DNA from: an uncultured Eggerthellaceae bacterium
GTDB taxonomy: Bacteria > Actinomycetota > Coriobacteriia > Coriobacteriales > Eggerthellaceae
Direction of reading: 5' to 3'
Length of the DNA stretch: 13,914 bases
Assembly: GCA_934623455.1 (NCBI GenBank)
Contig: CAKTVK010000054.1
Span: 1-13,914 of the forward strand
Positions 1 through 6,352 of this stretch are shown here, piece by piece; within the stretch, counting starts at the first letter, position 1; each line of letters opens with the position of its first letter. The position numbers and the translations under genes are program-made. The notes beneath the pieces were generated by a model. It was given only the letters and a program-made list of their open reading frames with translations. It was not told the origin of the DNA and ran no database searches.

Positions 1-1
1 C

Positions 2-1885
2 TCCTGCTATGGCCCCCGTTGTTCGGTTGCTGACTTCATTCTGGGCGCAGGCTATCCTGAACTTGACTATGCGGCATATTTCCCCGATCGCTTCGATGAT
101 CCTCGCTGGGAATGCCCGAAGTACATTGTTCTGTGGGGCAAAGATCCTTTGTTCTCGAACCCCGACGGTTTCTTTGGTCATACCATCATCGACCTCATGA
201 AGCTTGGCTCCAAGCTCATCGTTGTTGACCCTCGCGTTACCTGGTGCGCAGCTCACGCTGAATATCACCTCCAGCTTCGTCCTGGTACCGACGCTGCCCT
301 TGGTCTGGGTATGATCAACCTTATTATCCAGGAAGACTTGTACGACCACGACTTCGTTGAAAACTGGTGCTATGGCTTCGACGAACTCAAAGAGCGCGCT
401 GCCCAGTATCCCCTGGATAAAGTCGAGGAAATTACCTGGGTGCCCGCCGACCTTATTGCTGAAGCAACACGCGCTCTGGCAAACGCTCATCCGTCGTCCT
501 TCATGTGGGGCCTCGCAATCGACACCAACTCTAACGGTGTTCAGGCTGGCCACTGCTTCTTGATCCTTGCTGCTATTTTGGGCGATTTGGATGTTCCTGG
601 CGGCGTAACCCTAGCCGTACCCGCGTCCTTCATGGGCAAATGGCGCTACGAATGCGCACAGCAGCTCCCTGAAGGCATGATGGAGAAGCAGATTACCGAC
701 CTTGAGCATTATCGCGGTTTCCAGGCTGCTCACGTTATTGCGCATCCTGACTGCATTCTGGATACCTTGGAGACCGGCAAGCCTTATCCTTTGAAGATGG
801 CATGGTTCTACGCAACCAACGGTATCGCCAACACCACCAACGCGCAGGGCAAGCGTTGGTTCAAGGCCCTTGAGAAAATGGAATTCAACGTGGTCCAGGA
901 CGTCTTCATGACCCCGACCGCCATGGGTCTGTGCGACTTGTTCCTTCCCGTTACCACGTTCGCAGAGCATGATGGCATGGTTCTTCCCCACTTTGGACGC
1001 AACACGCACATGGTTATGGCCATGAACAAGGTTGTCGAAGTGGGCGACTGCAAGTCCGACCTTGAGATTGACTTCATGGTTGGCAAGCGCCTGAACCCGA
1101 AAGCTTGGCCGTGGGACAATGTTGCCGACTTCTTTACCGAGCAGCTGCACAACGGCGGCGTGGACAAGACCTTCGAAGATCTGCAAGAAGAAGGCTGGTT
1201 CCAGATGCCGTTTGAGTACAAGAAGTACGAAAAGGGCCTGCTTCGCTCCGACGGTGAACCGGGCTTCAACACGCCGACCGGTCTTGTTGAACTGTGCTCG
1301 AGCCTCTACGAAGACTGGGGCGAAGATCCGCTGCCGTATTTCGAAGAGAACGCAATGACACCGTACACCCCTGGCCGCGAAGATCTCAAAGAGAATTATC
1401 CTCTGGTCATGATTACTGGCGGACGCGAGACCACTTCGTTCCATTCCGAGCATCGTCAAGTTCCTTCCCTGCGCGCCATCATGCCTGATCCCTTGGTTCA
1501 AATCAATCCTGAAACTGCTGAAAAGTACGGCATCAAAGACGGCGATTGGGTCTGCATTGAGAACCCCTTGGGCAAAGCAATCGAAAAAGCGCAAGTTACT
1601 CCTGTCGTTGACCCCCGCACTATCCATGCTCAGCACGGTTGGTGGTATCCCGAGCAGGATCCTGAAACCCCGAACTTGAATGGTGTTTGGAAGTCCAACA
1701 TCAACAGCTTGATTCCGCACCGCGCAATTGGCCGCATTGGTTTTGGCGCACCGTTTAAGAATGTTTGCTGCAAGATTTACAAGGTCGATAGCCTGGACGC
1801 CCTGGGAACCATGGCTCCCGAAACCGAAGAAGGCGCTATCGGATCTGATCCCGCCAGCTGGGATGCAACTCGAGAGGAGGCGTAA
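2..1885 (+). CDS. Molybdopterin (bis-MGD) oxidoreductase large subunit, acetylene hydratase / catechol dehydroxylase-like, 5' truncated by window edge
   Basis: The frame is open from the first bases of the window to a TAA at 1883-1885, giving about 627 residues with the N-terminus missing. The protein is a catalytic subunit of the DMSO reductase superfamily. It shows the pterin-binding stretch IVLWGKDPLFSNP, then VVDPR and LRPGTDAALGLGM, and a C-terminal molydopterin-dinucleotide-binding domain containing PLVMITGGRE and HGWWYPEQDPETP followed by a KSNIN motif. The HGWW/SNIN ending resembles acetylene hydratase, pyrogallol transhydroxylase and the catechol dehydroxylases of gut Eggerthellaceae. 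That assignment is from remembered family features and is less certain than the superfamily. Any Tat signal, N-terminal Fe-S cluster and Mo ligand would lie upstream of the window. Its 3' end contains the ribosome binding site GGAGG of the next gene, so the two are probably co-translated. The substrate is unknown. Confidence 0.88.
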   Translation, partial: SCYGPRCSVADFILGAGYPELDYAAYFPDRFDDPRWECPKYIVLWGKDPLFSNPDGFFGHTIIDLMKLGSKLIVVDPRVTWCAAHAEYHLQLRPGTDAALGLGMINLIIQEDLYDHDFVENWCYGFDELKERAAQYPLDKVEEITWVPADLIAEATRALANAHPSSFMWGLAIDTNSNGVQAGHCFLILAAILGDLDVPGGVTLAVPASFMGKWRYECAQQLPEGMMEKQITDLEHYRGFQAAHVIAHPDCILDTLETGKPYPLKMAWFYATNGIANTTNAQGKRWFKALEKMEFNVVQDVFMTPTAMGLCDLFLPVTTFAEHDGMVLPHFGRNTHMVMAMNKVVEVGDCKSDLEIDFMVGKRLNPKAWPWDNVADFFTEQLHNGGVDKTFEDLQEEGWFQMPFEYKKYEKGLLRSDGEPGFNTPTGLVELCSSLYEDWGEDPLPYFEENAMTPYTPGREDLKENYPLVMITGGRETTSFHSEHRQVPSLRAIMPDPLVQINPETAEKYGIKDGDWVCIENPLGKAIEKAQVTPVVDPRTIHAQHGWWYPEQDPETPNLNGVWKSNINSLIPHRAIGRIGFGAPFKNVCCKIYKVDSLDALGTMAPETEEGAIGSDPASWDATREEA

Positions 1886-1888
1886 ACC

Positions 1889-2221
1889 ATGAGCGATTAC
1901 GCAATGCTTATTGATTACAAGTACTGCACCGGATGCCACGCTTGCGAGATTTCATGCCGCAACACCCACAATATTCCTTTGGACGAATGGGGCATCAAGA
2001 TTAACGAAATGGGCCCTGTTAAGATGAATGGAAAGTGGCTCTGGGATTACGTTCCTGTGCCCTCCGACCTCTGCGACCTCTGCGAAGATCGCGTCGCGAA
2101 AGGCGAACAACCCACATGCATGCTGCATTGTCTTGCTGCTTGCATGGAGCTTGTCAAGCTTGAAGACGTTGGTCAGGCTTTGGCGGAAAAAGGCAAGAAG
2201 GTCGTTGTCTACATGCCGTAA
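1889..2221 (+). CDS. Small 4Fe-4S ferredoxin-type subunit of the molybdoenzyme
   Basis: This 110-residue protein begins three bases after the molybdoenzyme stop, with GGAGG nine bases before its ATG inside the preceding gene. It has an N-terminal CxxCxxCxxxC motif (CTGCHACEISC, about residues 12-22) and a C-terminal set CDLC, eleven residues, then CMLHC. These eight cysteines could hold two [4Fe-4S] clusters. DmsB-like partners are usually about 200 residues with four clusters, so this is a reduced version. It has no signal peptide or membrane segment; if exported, it would travel with a Tat-carrying large subunit. It probably passes electrons to the molybdenum subunit. Small ferredoxin-like partners of this kind are known beside Eggerthella-type molybdenum dehydroxylases, but the physiological donor is not visible here. 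Confidence 0.9.
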   Translation: MSDYAMLIDYKYCTGCHACEISCRNTHNIPLDEWGIKINEMGPVKMNGKWLWDYVPVPSDLCDLCEDRVAKGEQPTCMLHCLAACMELVKLEDVGQALAEKGKKVVVYMP

Positions 2222-2244
2222 GGTTTTTTCTAAACCCTCTCCAG

Positions 2245-2275
2245 AAGGTGCCCCAATTACATGGGGCACCTTTTT
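2245..2275 (+). terminator. Intrinsic terminator after the molybdoenzyme operon
   Basis: A perfect 10-bp stem, AAGGTGCCCC (2245-2254) with GGGGCACCTT (2263-2272), closes an 8-base loop and runs into a T tract (2271-2275). It lies 24 bases after the stop of the Fe-S subunit, which marks the end of that transcription unit. Confidence 0.93.
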
Positions 2276-2277
2276 AG

Positions 2278-2293
2278 ATTAAACGGGTTTAAT
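2278..2293. promoter_or_regulatory. Perfect 7-2-7 dyad, possible operator for the zinc-ribbon gene
   Basis: ATTAAAC (2278-2284) and GTTTAAT (2287-2293) form a perfect inverted repeat with a two-base centre. It sits just after the terminator and about 40 bases before the zinc-ribbon start. It has the size and symmetry of a dimeric HTH-protein site, and a LuxR-type regulator is encoded next door. No near-consensus promoter is obvious here, and an AT-rich dyad of this length could be fortuitous. Confidence 0.3.
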
Positions 2294-2334
2294 TCTTGCC
2301 AAACACGATCATGCAAATTAGGAAGAAGAGCGGT

Positions 2335-2538
2335 ATGTGCTATCAGTGCTCGGGTTGCGGAAAGTGCCTCACCAAAGACCAACGCGAAAAGATAAAGCCC
2401 AAATGCCCCTGCTGCCGAACGGAAATCGAAGAAGGAGCAAGACGATGTCCAAAATGCGGAGCATACATTAGACCCCAAGCAGGAAGCGTTGCGACAAAAA
2501 AACATCCGTCTGCCACGAAGAACACAAAAAGCGTTTAA
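2335..2538 (+). CDS. Small zinc-ribbon protein, function unknown
   Basis: This 67-residue protein starts at the ATG at 2335, preceded nine bases upstream by AGGAAG (2320-2325). In-frame TTG (2296) and ATG (2311) codons further upstream lack a visible ribosome binding site. Three closely spaced cysteine pairs are present: CYQCSGCGKC at the N-terminus, then CPCC, then CPKCG (about residues 3-44), separated by a Lys/Glu-rich segment. The pattern is that of one or two zinc ribbons. The C-terminal third is basic and Ser/Thr/Lys-rich, probably disordered. Its stop overlaps the stop of the converging LuxR-type gene. It may bind nucleic acid or a protein partner, but no specific family is recognised. 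Confidence 0.72.
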   Translation: MCYQCSGCGKCLTKDQREKIKPKCPCCRTEIEEGARRCPKCGAYIRPQAGSVATKKHPSATKNTKSV

Positions 2539-2978
2539 TCTTCGCGCGGCGCTATAGACGCATCATTTTTCAAACCTAAAAGATCATTAAGCTCTTTAGT
2601 GGAATGAATCCCCAGCTTTTTAAAAATATTGTATTTATGAGCTTTTACCGTCGTCTTCGAAATATTAAGGGCATTGGCAATATACGTTGGATTTCGACCG
2701 TTAGATAAAAATCGTAGGATATGACCCTCTCGAGCAGTAAGGCCGTATTCCCTTTCGACAGTCATGATGGCCTCTTTACGTTTTCCGGGCATATCTCCTC
2801 GAATAATGTCATAAAGAGGCGTGCCCGATCGCCCAAATTCAACCTCATCAAGCGCGTCAATCATGTCAATGAGCGCATAAGCCATATCTTGCTTGTTTTT
2901 TTCTCCAGCAAGATACAGAGGAACGGTAACGTAAGCAGCCGCGCTCTTTTCCAAAACTTCCTGATCGATGCTTTTCAT
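2535..2978 (-). CDS. Stand-alone LuxR-type HTH transcriptional regulator (no sensor domain)
   Basis: The start chosen is the ATG at 2978 (MKSIDQEVLEKS), which has AAAGGGG five bases upstream; a longer frame to 3026 has no such site. The product is 147 residues. The C-terminal half is a LuxR/GerE helix-turn-helix: YGLTAREGHILRFLSNG, then NPTYIANALNISKTTVKAH, then KKLGIHSTKELNDLL. The N-terminal part of about 80 residues is soluble, and I recognise no receiver, PAS or autoinducer-binding domain in it. It is much shorter than the membrane-embedded LuxR protein encoded at 10611-12044, although the HTH segments are alike. It could be a compact regulator, a trimmed relative of the membrane type, or an accessory regulator of the adjacent operons. 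A good promoter lies just upstream. Confidence 0.85.
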   Translation of the reverse strand: MKSIDQEVLEKSAAAYVTVPLYLAGEKNKQDMAYALIDMIDALDEVEFGRSGTPLYDIIRGDMPGKRKEAIMTVEREYGLTAREGHILRFLSNGRNPTYIANALNISKTTVKAHKYNIFKKLGIHSTKELNDLLGLKNDASIAPRED

Positions 2979-3013
2979 GAGAGCCCCTTTCGGAACGATG
3001 TTTCTTTTTAACG

Positions 3014-3043
3014 ATTCTATCAACAATCAGCGGTTTTATGCAA
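3014..3043 (-). promoter_or_regulatory. Sigma70-type promoter of the short LuxR gene
   Basis: On the minus strand, TTGCAT (3043-3038) and TAGAAT (3019-3014) are separated by 18 bp. This puts the transcript start near 3007 and gives a leader of about 30 bases before the ATG at 2978. It is a close match to the consensus and supports independent transcription from the rdh cluster, which ends at 3134. No convincing terminator for the rdh cluster is visible between 3044 and 3133; only short AT-rich dyads occur there. Confidence 0.6.
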
Positions 3044-3133
3044 AAAAATCGAAGGAGGACAGCTGCGATTATTAATCCGCAACACCCCACTCTCCGCCTG
3101 CGATTCGCATTCGTTATTCCACGCCCGGCACGT

Positions 3134-4600
3134 CTATTCCTTGGCAAACGCCTTTGCAAGGGCGTCTACATAACCGAGCGACTCCCTGAAAAGACGCAGC
3201 AGAACATCCTTGCACTTATCGAACGCCGCTTGAGGACGCACGCGGAAAGACAGCGCCTTCTCCCTCCCGATGGGCGCCGCATCGCCACGCATCAGGACAC
3301 GCGCTTCGGCCGTCAGGAAAGGCAGCAGCGAGAAAGCAACGTCCAGCATCAGCATGAAGGCTTCAGTGCGCAAGCCCAACCGCTGCAACGGGCGTAAAAA
3401 CCACGACAACGTATCTATCAGGGGTTTCGATGACACGCAATGCATAAATGCCAAGCTTGCCACCATAAGACAAACCAGCCGCGCAATCATAAAAACCGCT
3501 GTGAAAACCGCTTCCGCGTAAACGGGAAACTCGTGAACTTCAAAGAGCACCGTGCCGCTTTGGCAATAAAGCACCTGAGCGACCAGCGTGATAATCAGAA
3601 TAACGCCGAGCGGCTTCAGCGCAGCCAGCACCTCTTTAGGACTAACATGGACGACGCCCGCAAAAGCACCAGCAAACAGCACGCAAAGAGCTAAAACGAC
3701 TGGATTCTCCGCCTTGAACAGGACAATCGCATACAGAATAAAACAGAGAAGCTTAACGCGCGTATCGATTGAAACGAACCGAACGTCCGCGTTCGCATTA
3801 CTCGGCACAGCATCAGCCGAAGCTTCAAAACCACTTGCTGCACCCGCATCGTTCGCCGTGGCACGGTCTGCACCATTGAAGCCACGAGCCGCGTCCACAT
3901 TCGAGCCGCCAGCCGCTTCGCCCGCGCCCCACGCCGCGCCCGCACCGCCAGCCGCTTCACACGCACCGCGCGCCGCGCCACCAGCCGCAGCGACAACCGG
4001 AACCGCGCCACCAGCCGCTCCAACACCACACGCGCCCGCGCACGCACCCGCACTCCGTGCCGCACTCGCAAGCGACTCCTCCCGAAACGCATCCGCGAGC
4101 CCCTTCGCCAGCGCACCCGTAAGCGCTCCTGTCGCACATGCAGCGCAAAACAGAATGGGCGCCGAAAACCACACCAGACCTGTTCCCAGCAGCGCACTTG
4201 CCACCAGCAACTGCCCAATGTTGTGGCACACCGCACCGACCATCGCCACAGGAATAGGATGCACGCCAGGAATCTTCGCAACCGCGCCCATGGCTAGCGT
4301 GGCAAGCACCGTGCCTACTGCCGAATACGCGATCACCACGGGCGACCCGAAAAGAAAGCCCGCCACCAGCACTTTTGCCAACGCAACGCAAAATGCGCTC
4401 CTGAAATCCATGCACAAAAGCGCCGCTAAAATCACCGCATTCGCGAGCCCAAGCTTCACACCGGGAATAGGCACCGGCACGGGAATGAACGTCTCCACAT
4501 AACTCATGACCAGCGCAAACGCAGCCATCACTCCGACCGATGCCCAATAGCGGGCCTCTTCGAAGCTCAATCCAGAAAGCTCTCTCCCCTGCGCGCTCAT
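3134..4600 (-). CDS. Gx (COG4769-type) S-component-like domain fused to EcfT-type ECF transporter transmembrane protein
   Basis: The product has 488 residues in one frame. Residues 18-172 form a hydrophobic Gx / 'heptaprenyl diphosphate synthase component I' type domain with the typical PGVKLGLANAVILAAL stretch (about 46-61). Residues 175-272 are a linker almost wholly Ala/Gly-rich. Residues 278-488 are an EcfT/CbiQ transmembrane subunit, beginning DTRVKLLCF and carrying the coupling-helix RG motif in LMRGDAAP near the C-terminus. The family supports a membrane carrier that borrows EcfA ATPases encoded elsewhere; none is in this window. It starts 24 bases after the NusG-II gene stop, and ApbE lies one gene further upstream. 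In Listeria an EcfT homologue (FmnA) works with ApbE (FmnB) and RibU in delivering flavin across the membrane. By analogy this fusion may supply FAD to ApbE; the substrate is inferred, not shown. Confidence 0.85.
   Translation of the reverse strand: MSAQGRELSGLSFEEARYWASVGVMAAFALVMSYVETFIPVPVPIPGVKLGLANAVILAALLCMDFRSAFCVALAKVLVAGFLFGSPVVIAYSAVGTVLATLAMGAVAKIPGVHPIPVAMVGAVCHNIGQLLVASALLGTGLVWFSAPILFCAACATGALTGALAKGLADAFREESLASAARSAGACAGACGVGAAGGAVPVVAAAGGAARGACEAAGGAGAAWGAGEAAGGSNVDAARGFNGADRATANDAGAASGFEASADAVPSNANADVRFVSIDTRVKLLCFILYAIVLFKAENPVVLALCVLFAGAFAGVVHVSPKEVLAALKPLGVILIITLVAQVLYCQSGTVLFEVHEFPVYAEAVFTAVFMIARLVCLMVASLAFMHCVSSKPLIDTLSWFLRPLQRLGLRTEAFMLMLDVAFSLLPFLTAEARVLMRGDAAPIGREKALSFRVRPQAAFDKCKDVLLRLFRESLGYVDALAKAFAKE
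3906..4018. repeat. GC-rich imperfect tandem repeats in the Gx/EcfT linker
   Basis: CCGCCAGCCGCTTC occurs at 3906-3919 and 3945-3958, and CCGCGCCACCAGCCGC at 3973-3988 and 4003-4018. Read on the minus strand they encode recurrent EAAGG and AAGGAA blocks within the inter-domain linker. Short direct repeats like these are prone to slippage and could explain how the linker grew. Its length may vary between strains. Confidence 0.6.
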
Positions 4601-4624
4601 CCGCGTCCACCCACCGCCGCCGCG

Positions 4625-5113
4625 CTAGCGACTCACAACGTCCGCCGCGCTCGCGGCGCCCATGCCACCGCCAGAAGCGCCCGCCCCAGCATCCGCATCC
4701 ACCAGGGCGTCACCTTCCGCACCTGCCTTGGCGCTACCGTCCGTCGCACGCGCGCCAACAATCTCGATGTAAAACTCATGCGGCAAGCAGATAATCCGCT
4801 GGCCCGGCGTGTAAATGGCGCCCTGCCGCATGCAATCGTGATTTTTGCAGTCCGACTGCGTCACGCGAATGCGCGCATTCTCCACGGTCACCTCGTTCAT
4901 GCCAAGGTCCGTCTCCACAATAACCACCGTGTCCGTATCAAGGGGCAGTCGATACGTCTCGCCATGCGCAGCATGCACCACCGCCGTAAGCCCCGATGGC
5001 TCCACGCGCGCCGAAGAATACGAAGCAATCGAGAAGCTGGCCACAACAGCCAGCGCGATAATCGCAACAACAACAAAGTTAGCGCGGTTCGCACGAAAGA
5101 TTCCGCCCTTCAC
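4625..5113 (-). CDS. Membrane-anchored NusG domain II protein of the ApbE neighbourhood
   Basis: This 162-residue protein starts at a GTG (5113) preceded by AGGGG. Residues 12-31 form an N-terminal membrane segment, so the rest should lie outside the membrane. Residues 40-120 match the NusG domain II fold: VTVENARIRVTQSDC, then DCMRQGAIYTPGQ, then IICLPHEFYIEIVG, with Cys89, Cys94 and Cys109. This domain is common beside ApbE and Gx genes in anaerobes, and the name reflects fold only; there is no NGN domain or role in transcription to infer. The last 40 residues are an Ala/Gly/Asp-rich tail. It sits 24 bases after apbE and 24 before the Gx/EcfT gene. A role in flavin handling or electron transfer outside the membrane is suggested by context only. 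Confidence 0.82.
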   Translation of the reverse strand: MKGGIFRANRANFVVVAIIALAVVASFSIASYSSARVEPSGLTAVVHAAHGETYRLPLDTDTVVIVETDLGMNEVTVENARIRVTQSDCKNHDCMRQGAIYTPGQRIICLPHEFYIEIVGARATDGSAKAGAEGDALVDADAGAGASGGGMGAASAADVVSR

Positions 5114-5137
5114 AAGCCCCTATCCTCTCTACAAGCC

Positions 5138-6343
5138 TTATATCGGCACGCGCGATGTCGTCATAACCTGCCCGTCCCGCCCTACAAGCACCGCCTCGAC
5201 CGAAGGCATCGCCTCAATCCACGCCAGCGCATCAACGGGTTCCATCATGAACAAAGGCTTGGTGAAGCCCTCGCCGTCAAGCGCGCGTGCGCCTATGATG
5301 CTCGCACTTGCTATGCTGCTGTCCACCGGATACCCCGTCCGCGGGTCCAAAATGTGCCAGTACGCCTTCCCGTCCTGCACAAACGCACGCTCGGTCAGCC
5401 CACTCGTAACAACCGACAGCCCCTCTGCATCGGCAACCACCACCAGGTTTTCGCCATCCCGACTGCCCGAGCCAGAAGCGGCGGAAGAAGAGCCATCAGG
5501 CGAAGGCGCGCCGCTCGAAGCGCCGTCGCTCCAGGAACCATCGCTTGCAGCGACGCCAGAAGCGCCATTGTCCGCATCGCTGCCAAAAACGTCACTATCC
5601 ACAGCACCATCAGCCAAAACGCCATCACCCGACGTTCGCACCCCAATGTGCCACGGCTCGCCGTTTGGCTTGTTCCCAATCGTCCGAATCGTACCGCCAA
5701 TGTCCAGGCACGCACTTTCGCACCCCTGCTCTACCAGGTATTGCGCCAAATCATCGGCAACGTAGCCTTTCGCAATGCCGCCTAAATCAATGCGCGTCTG
5801 CGCGTCTTTCAGCTGCACCGCCTGTCCATTGACAACAATCCCCTGGTAGCCGACATGCGGCAACGCCTGCGCAATAGCCTGCTCGCTGGGAACAACGCCG
5901 TTCTTGAAGTCCCAAAGTTCGGACACGGCACCAATACTAATGTCGAACAATCCACACGTCTGCTCGCTATACGCCAGGGACTTCTGGATGATATCGGCTG
6001 TCTCGAAACTCACCGAAACCGGCTTGCCACCTGCGGCGTTGATTGCGGAAACGTCGCTTTCCTTCCGCGTGCGCGAAAAGATCGACTCGAAGTACGCGCA
6101 TCGATCGGTCATGGCGCTCAAAACATCGCCGCTGCAAGCTGCACGTAGCGTTACAAACGTGTCGAAAGCAAACAAGTCAACCGACAGCAAGCCATCCGCC
6201 TGCGCGTCCGCCGAAGCGCGGCGGGTGGCTTTCGAACCAGCAGCAGCGCTAACACCACCTGCGCAGCCAGAAAGCCCCCAGGCGACCGTCGAAGCGCCGA
6301 TGACCGCCAGGGTGAAAAATGTTCTTCGAGTGCACCGACGCAT
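5138..6343 (-). CDS. apbE: ApbE family FAD:protein FMN transferase, lipoprotein
   Basis: ApbE enzymes split FAD and link FMN to a Thr in exported flavoproteins, using a metal ion (usually Mg2+). The 401-residue product begins with TRRTFF and a hydrophobic stretch ending in the lipobox LSGC, so Cys27 is the likely lipidation site and Tat export is possible. Family motifs follow in order: FDTFVTL (60-66), LGGIAKGY (187-194), TSGLTERAF (313-321), HILDPRTGYP (330-339), and a metal-site segment LDGEGFTKPLF (355-365) in which Asp and Thr are four residues apart rather than the usual three. Residues 239-298 form a Ser/Gly/Asp/Ala-rich insertion between core strands. The gene starts nine bases after rdhC, whose product has the matching flavinylation motif, so RdhC is the likely target. 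Confidence 0.93.
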   Translation of the reverse strand: MRRCTRRTFFTLAVIGASTVAWGLSGCAGGVSAAAGSKATRRASADAQADGLLSVDLFAFDTFVTLRAACSGDVLSAMTDRCAYFESIFSRTRKESDVSAINAAGGKPVSVSFETADIIQKSLAYSEQTCGLFDISIGAVSELWDFKNGVVPSEQAIAQALPHVGYQGIVVNGQAVQLKDAQTRIDLGGIAKGYVADDLAQYLVEQGCESACLDIGGTIRTIGNKPNGEPWHIGVRTSGDGVLADGAVDSDVFGSDADNGASGVAASDGSWSDGASSGAPSPDGSSSAASGSGSRDGENLVVVADAEGLSVVTSGLTERAFVQDGKAYWHILDPRTGYPVDSSIASASIIGARALDGEGFTKPLFMMEPVDALAWIEAMPSVEAVLVGRDGQVMTTSRVPI

Positions 6344-6352
6344 GCACGAATC

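Noticed and set aside
611..1939. 442-codon open frame on the minus strand, opposite the molybdoenzyme gene
   Set aside because: It lies wholly opposite a gene with clear family motifs, has no recognisable domain and no ribosome binding site that I can see; it is a by-product of codon bias.
3588..5785. Long plus-strand frames (about 300 codons each) opposite Gx/EcfT, the NusG-II gene and apbE
   Set aside because: Their products are Ala/Pro/Arg/Thr-rich without motifs and mirror the GC-rich linker regions of the real minus-strand genes.
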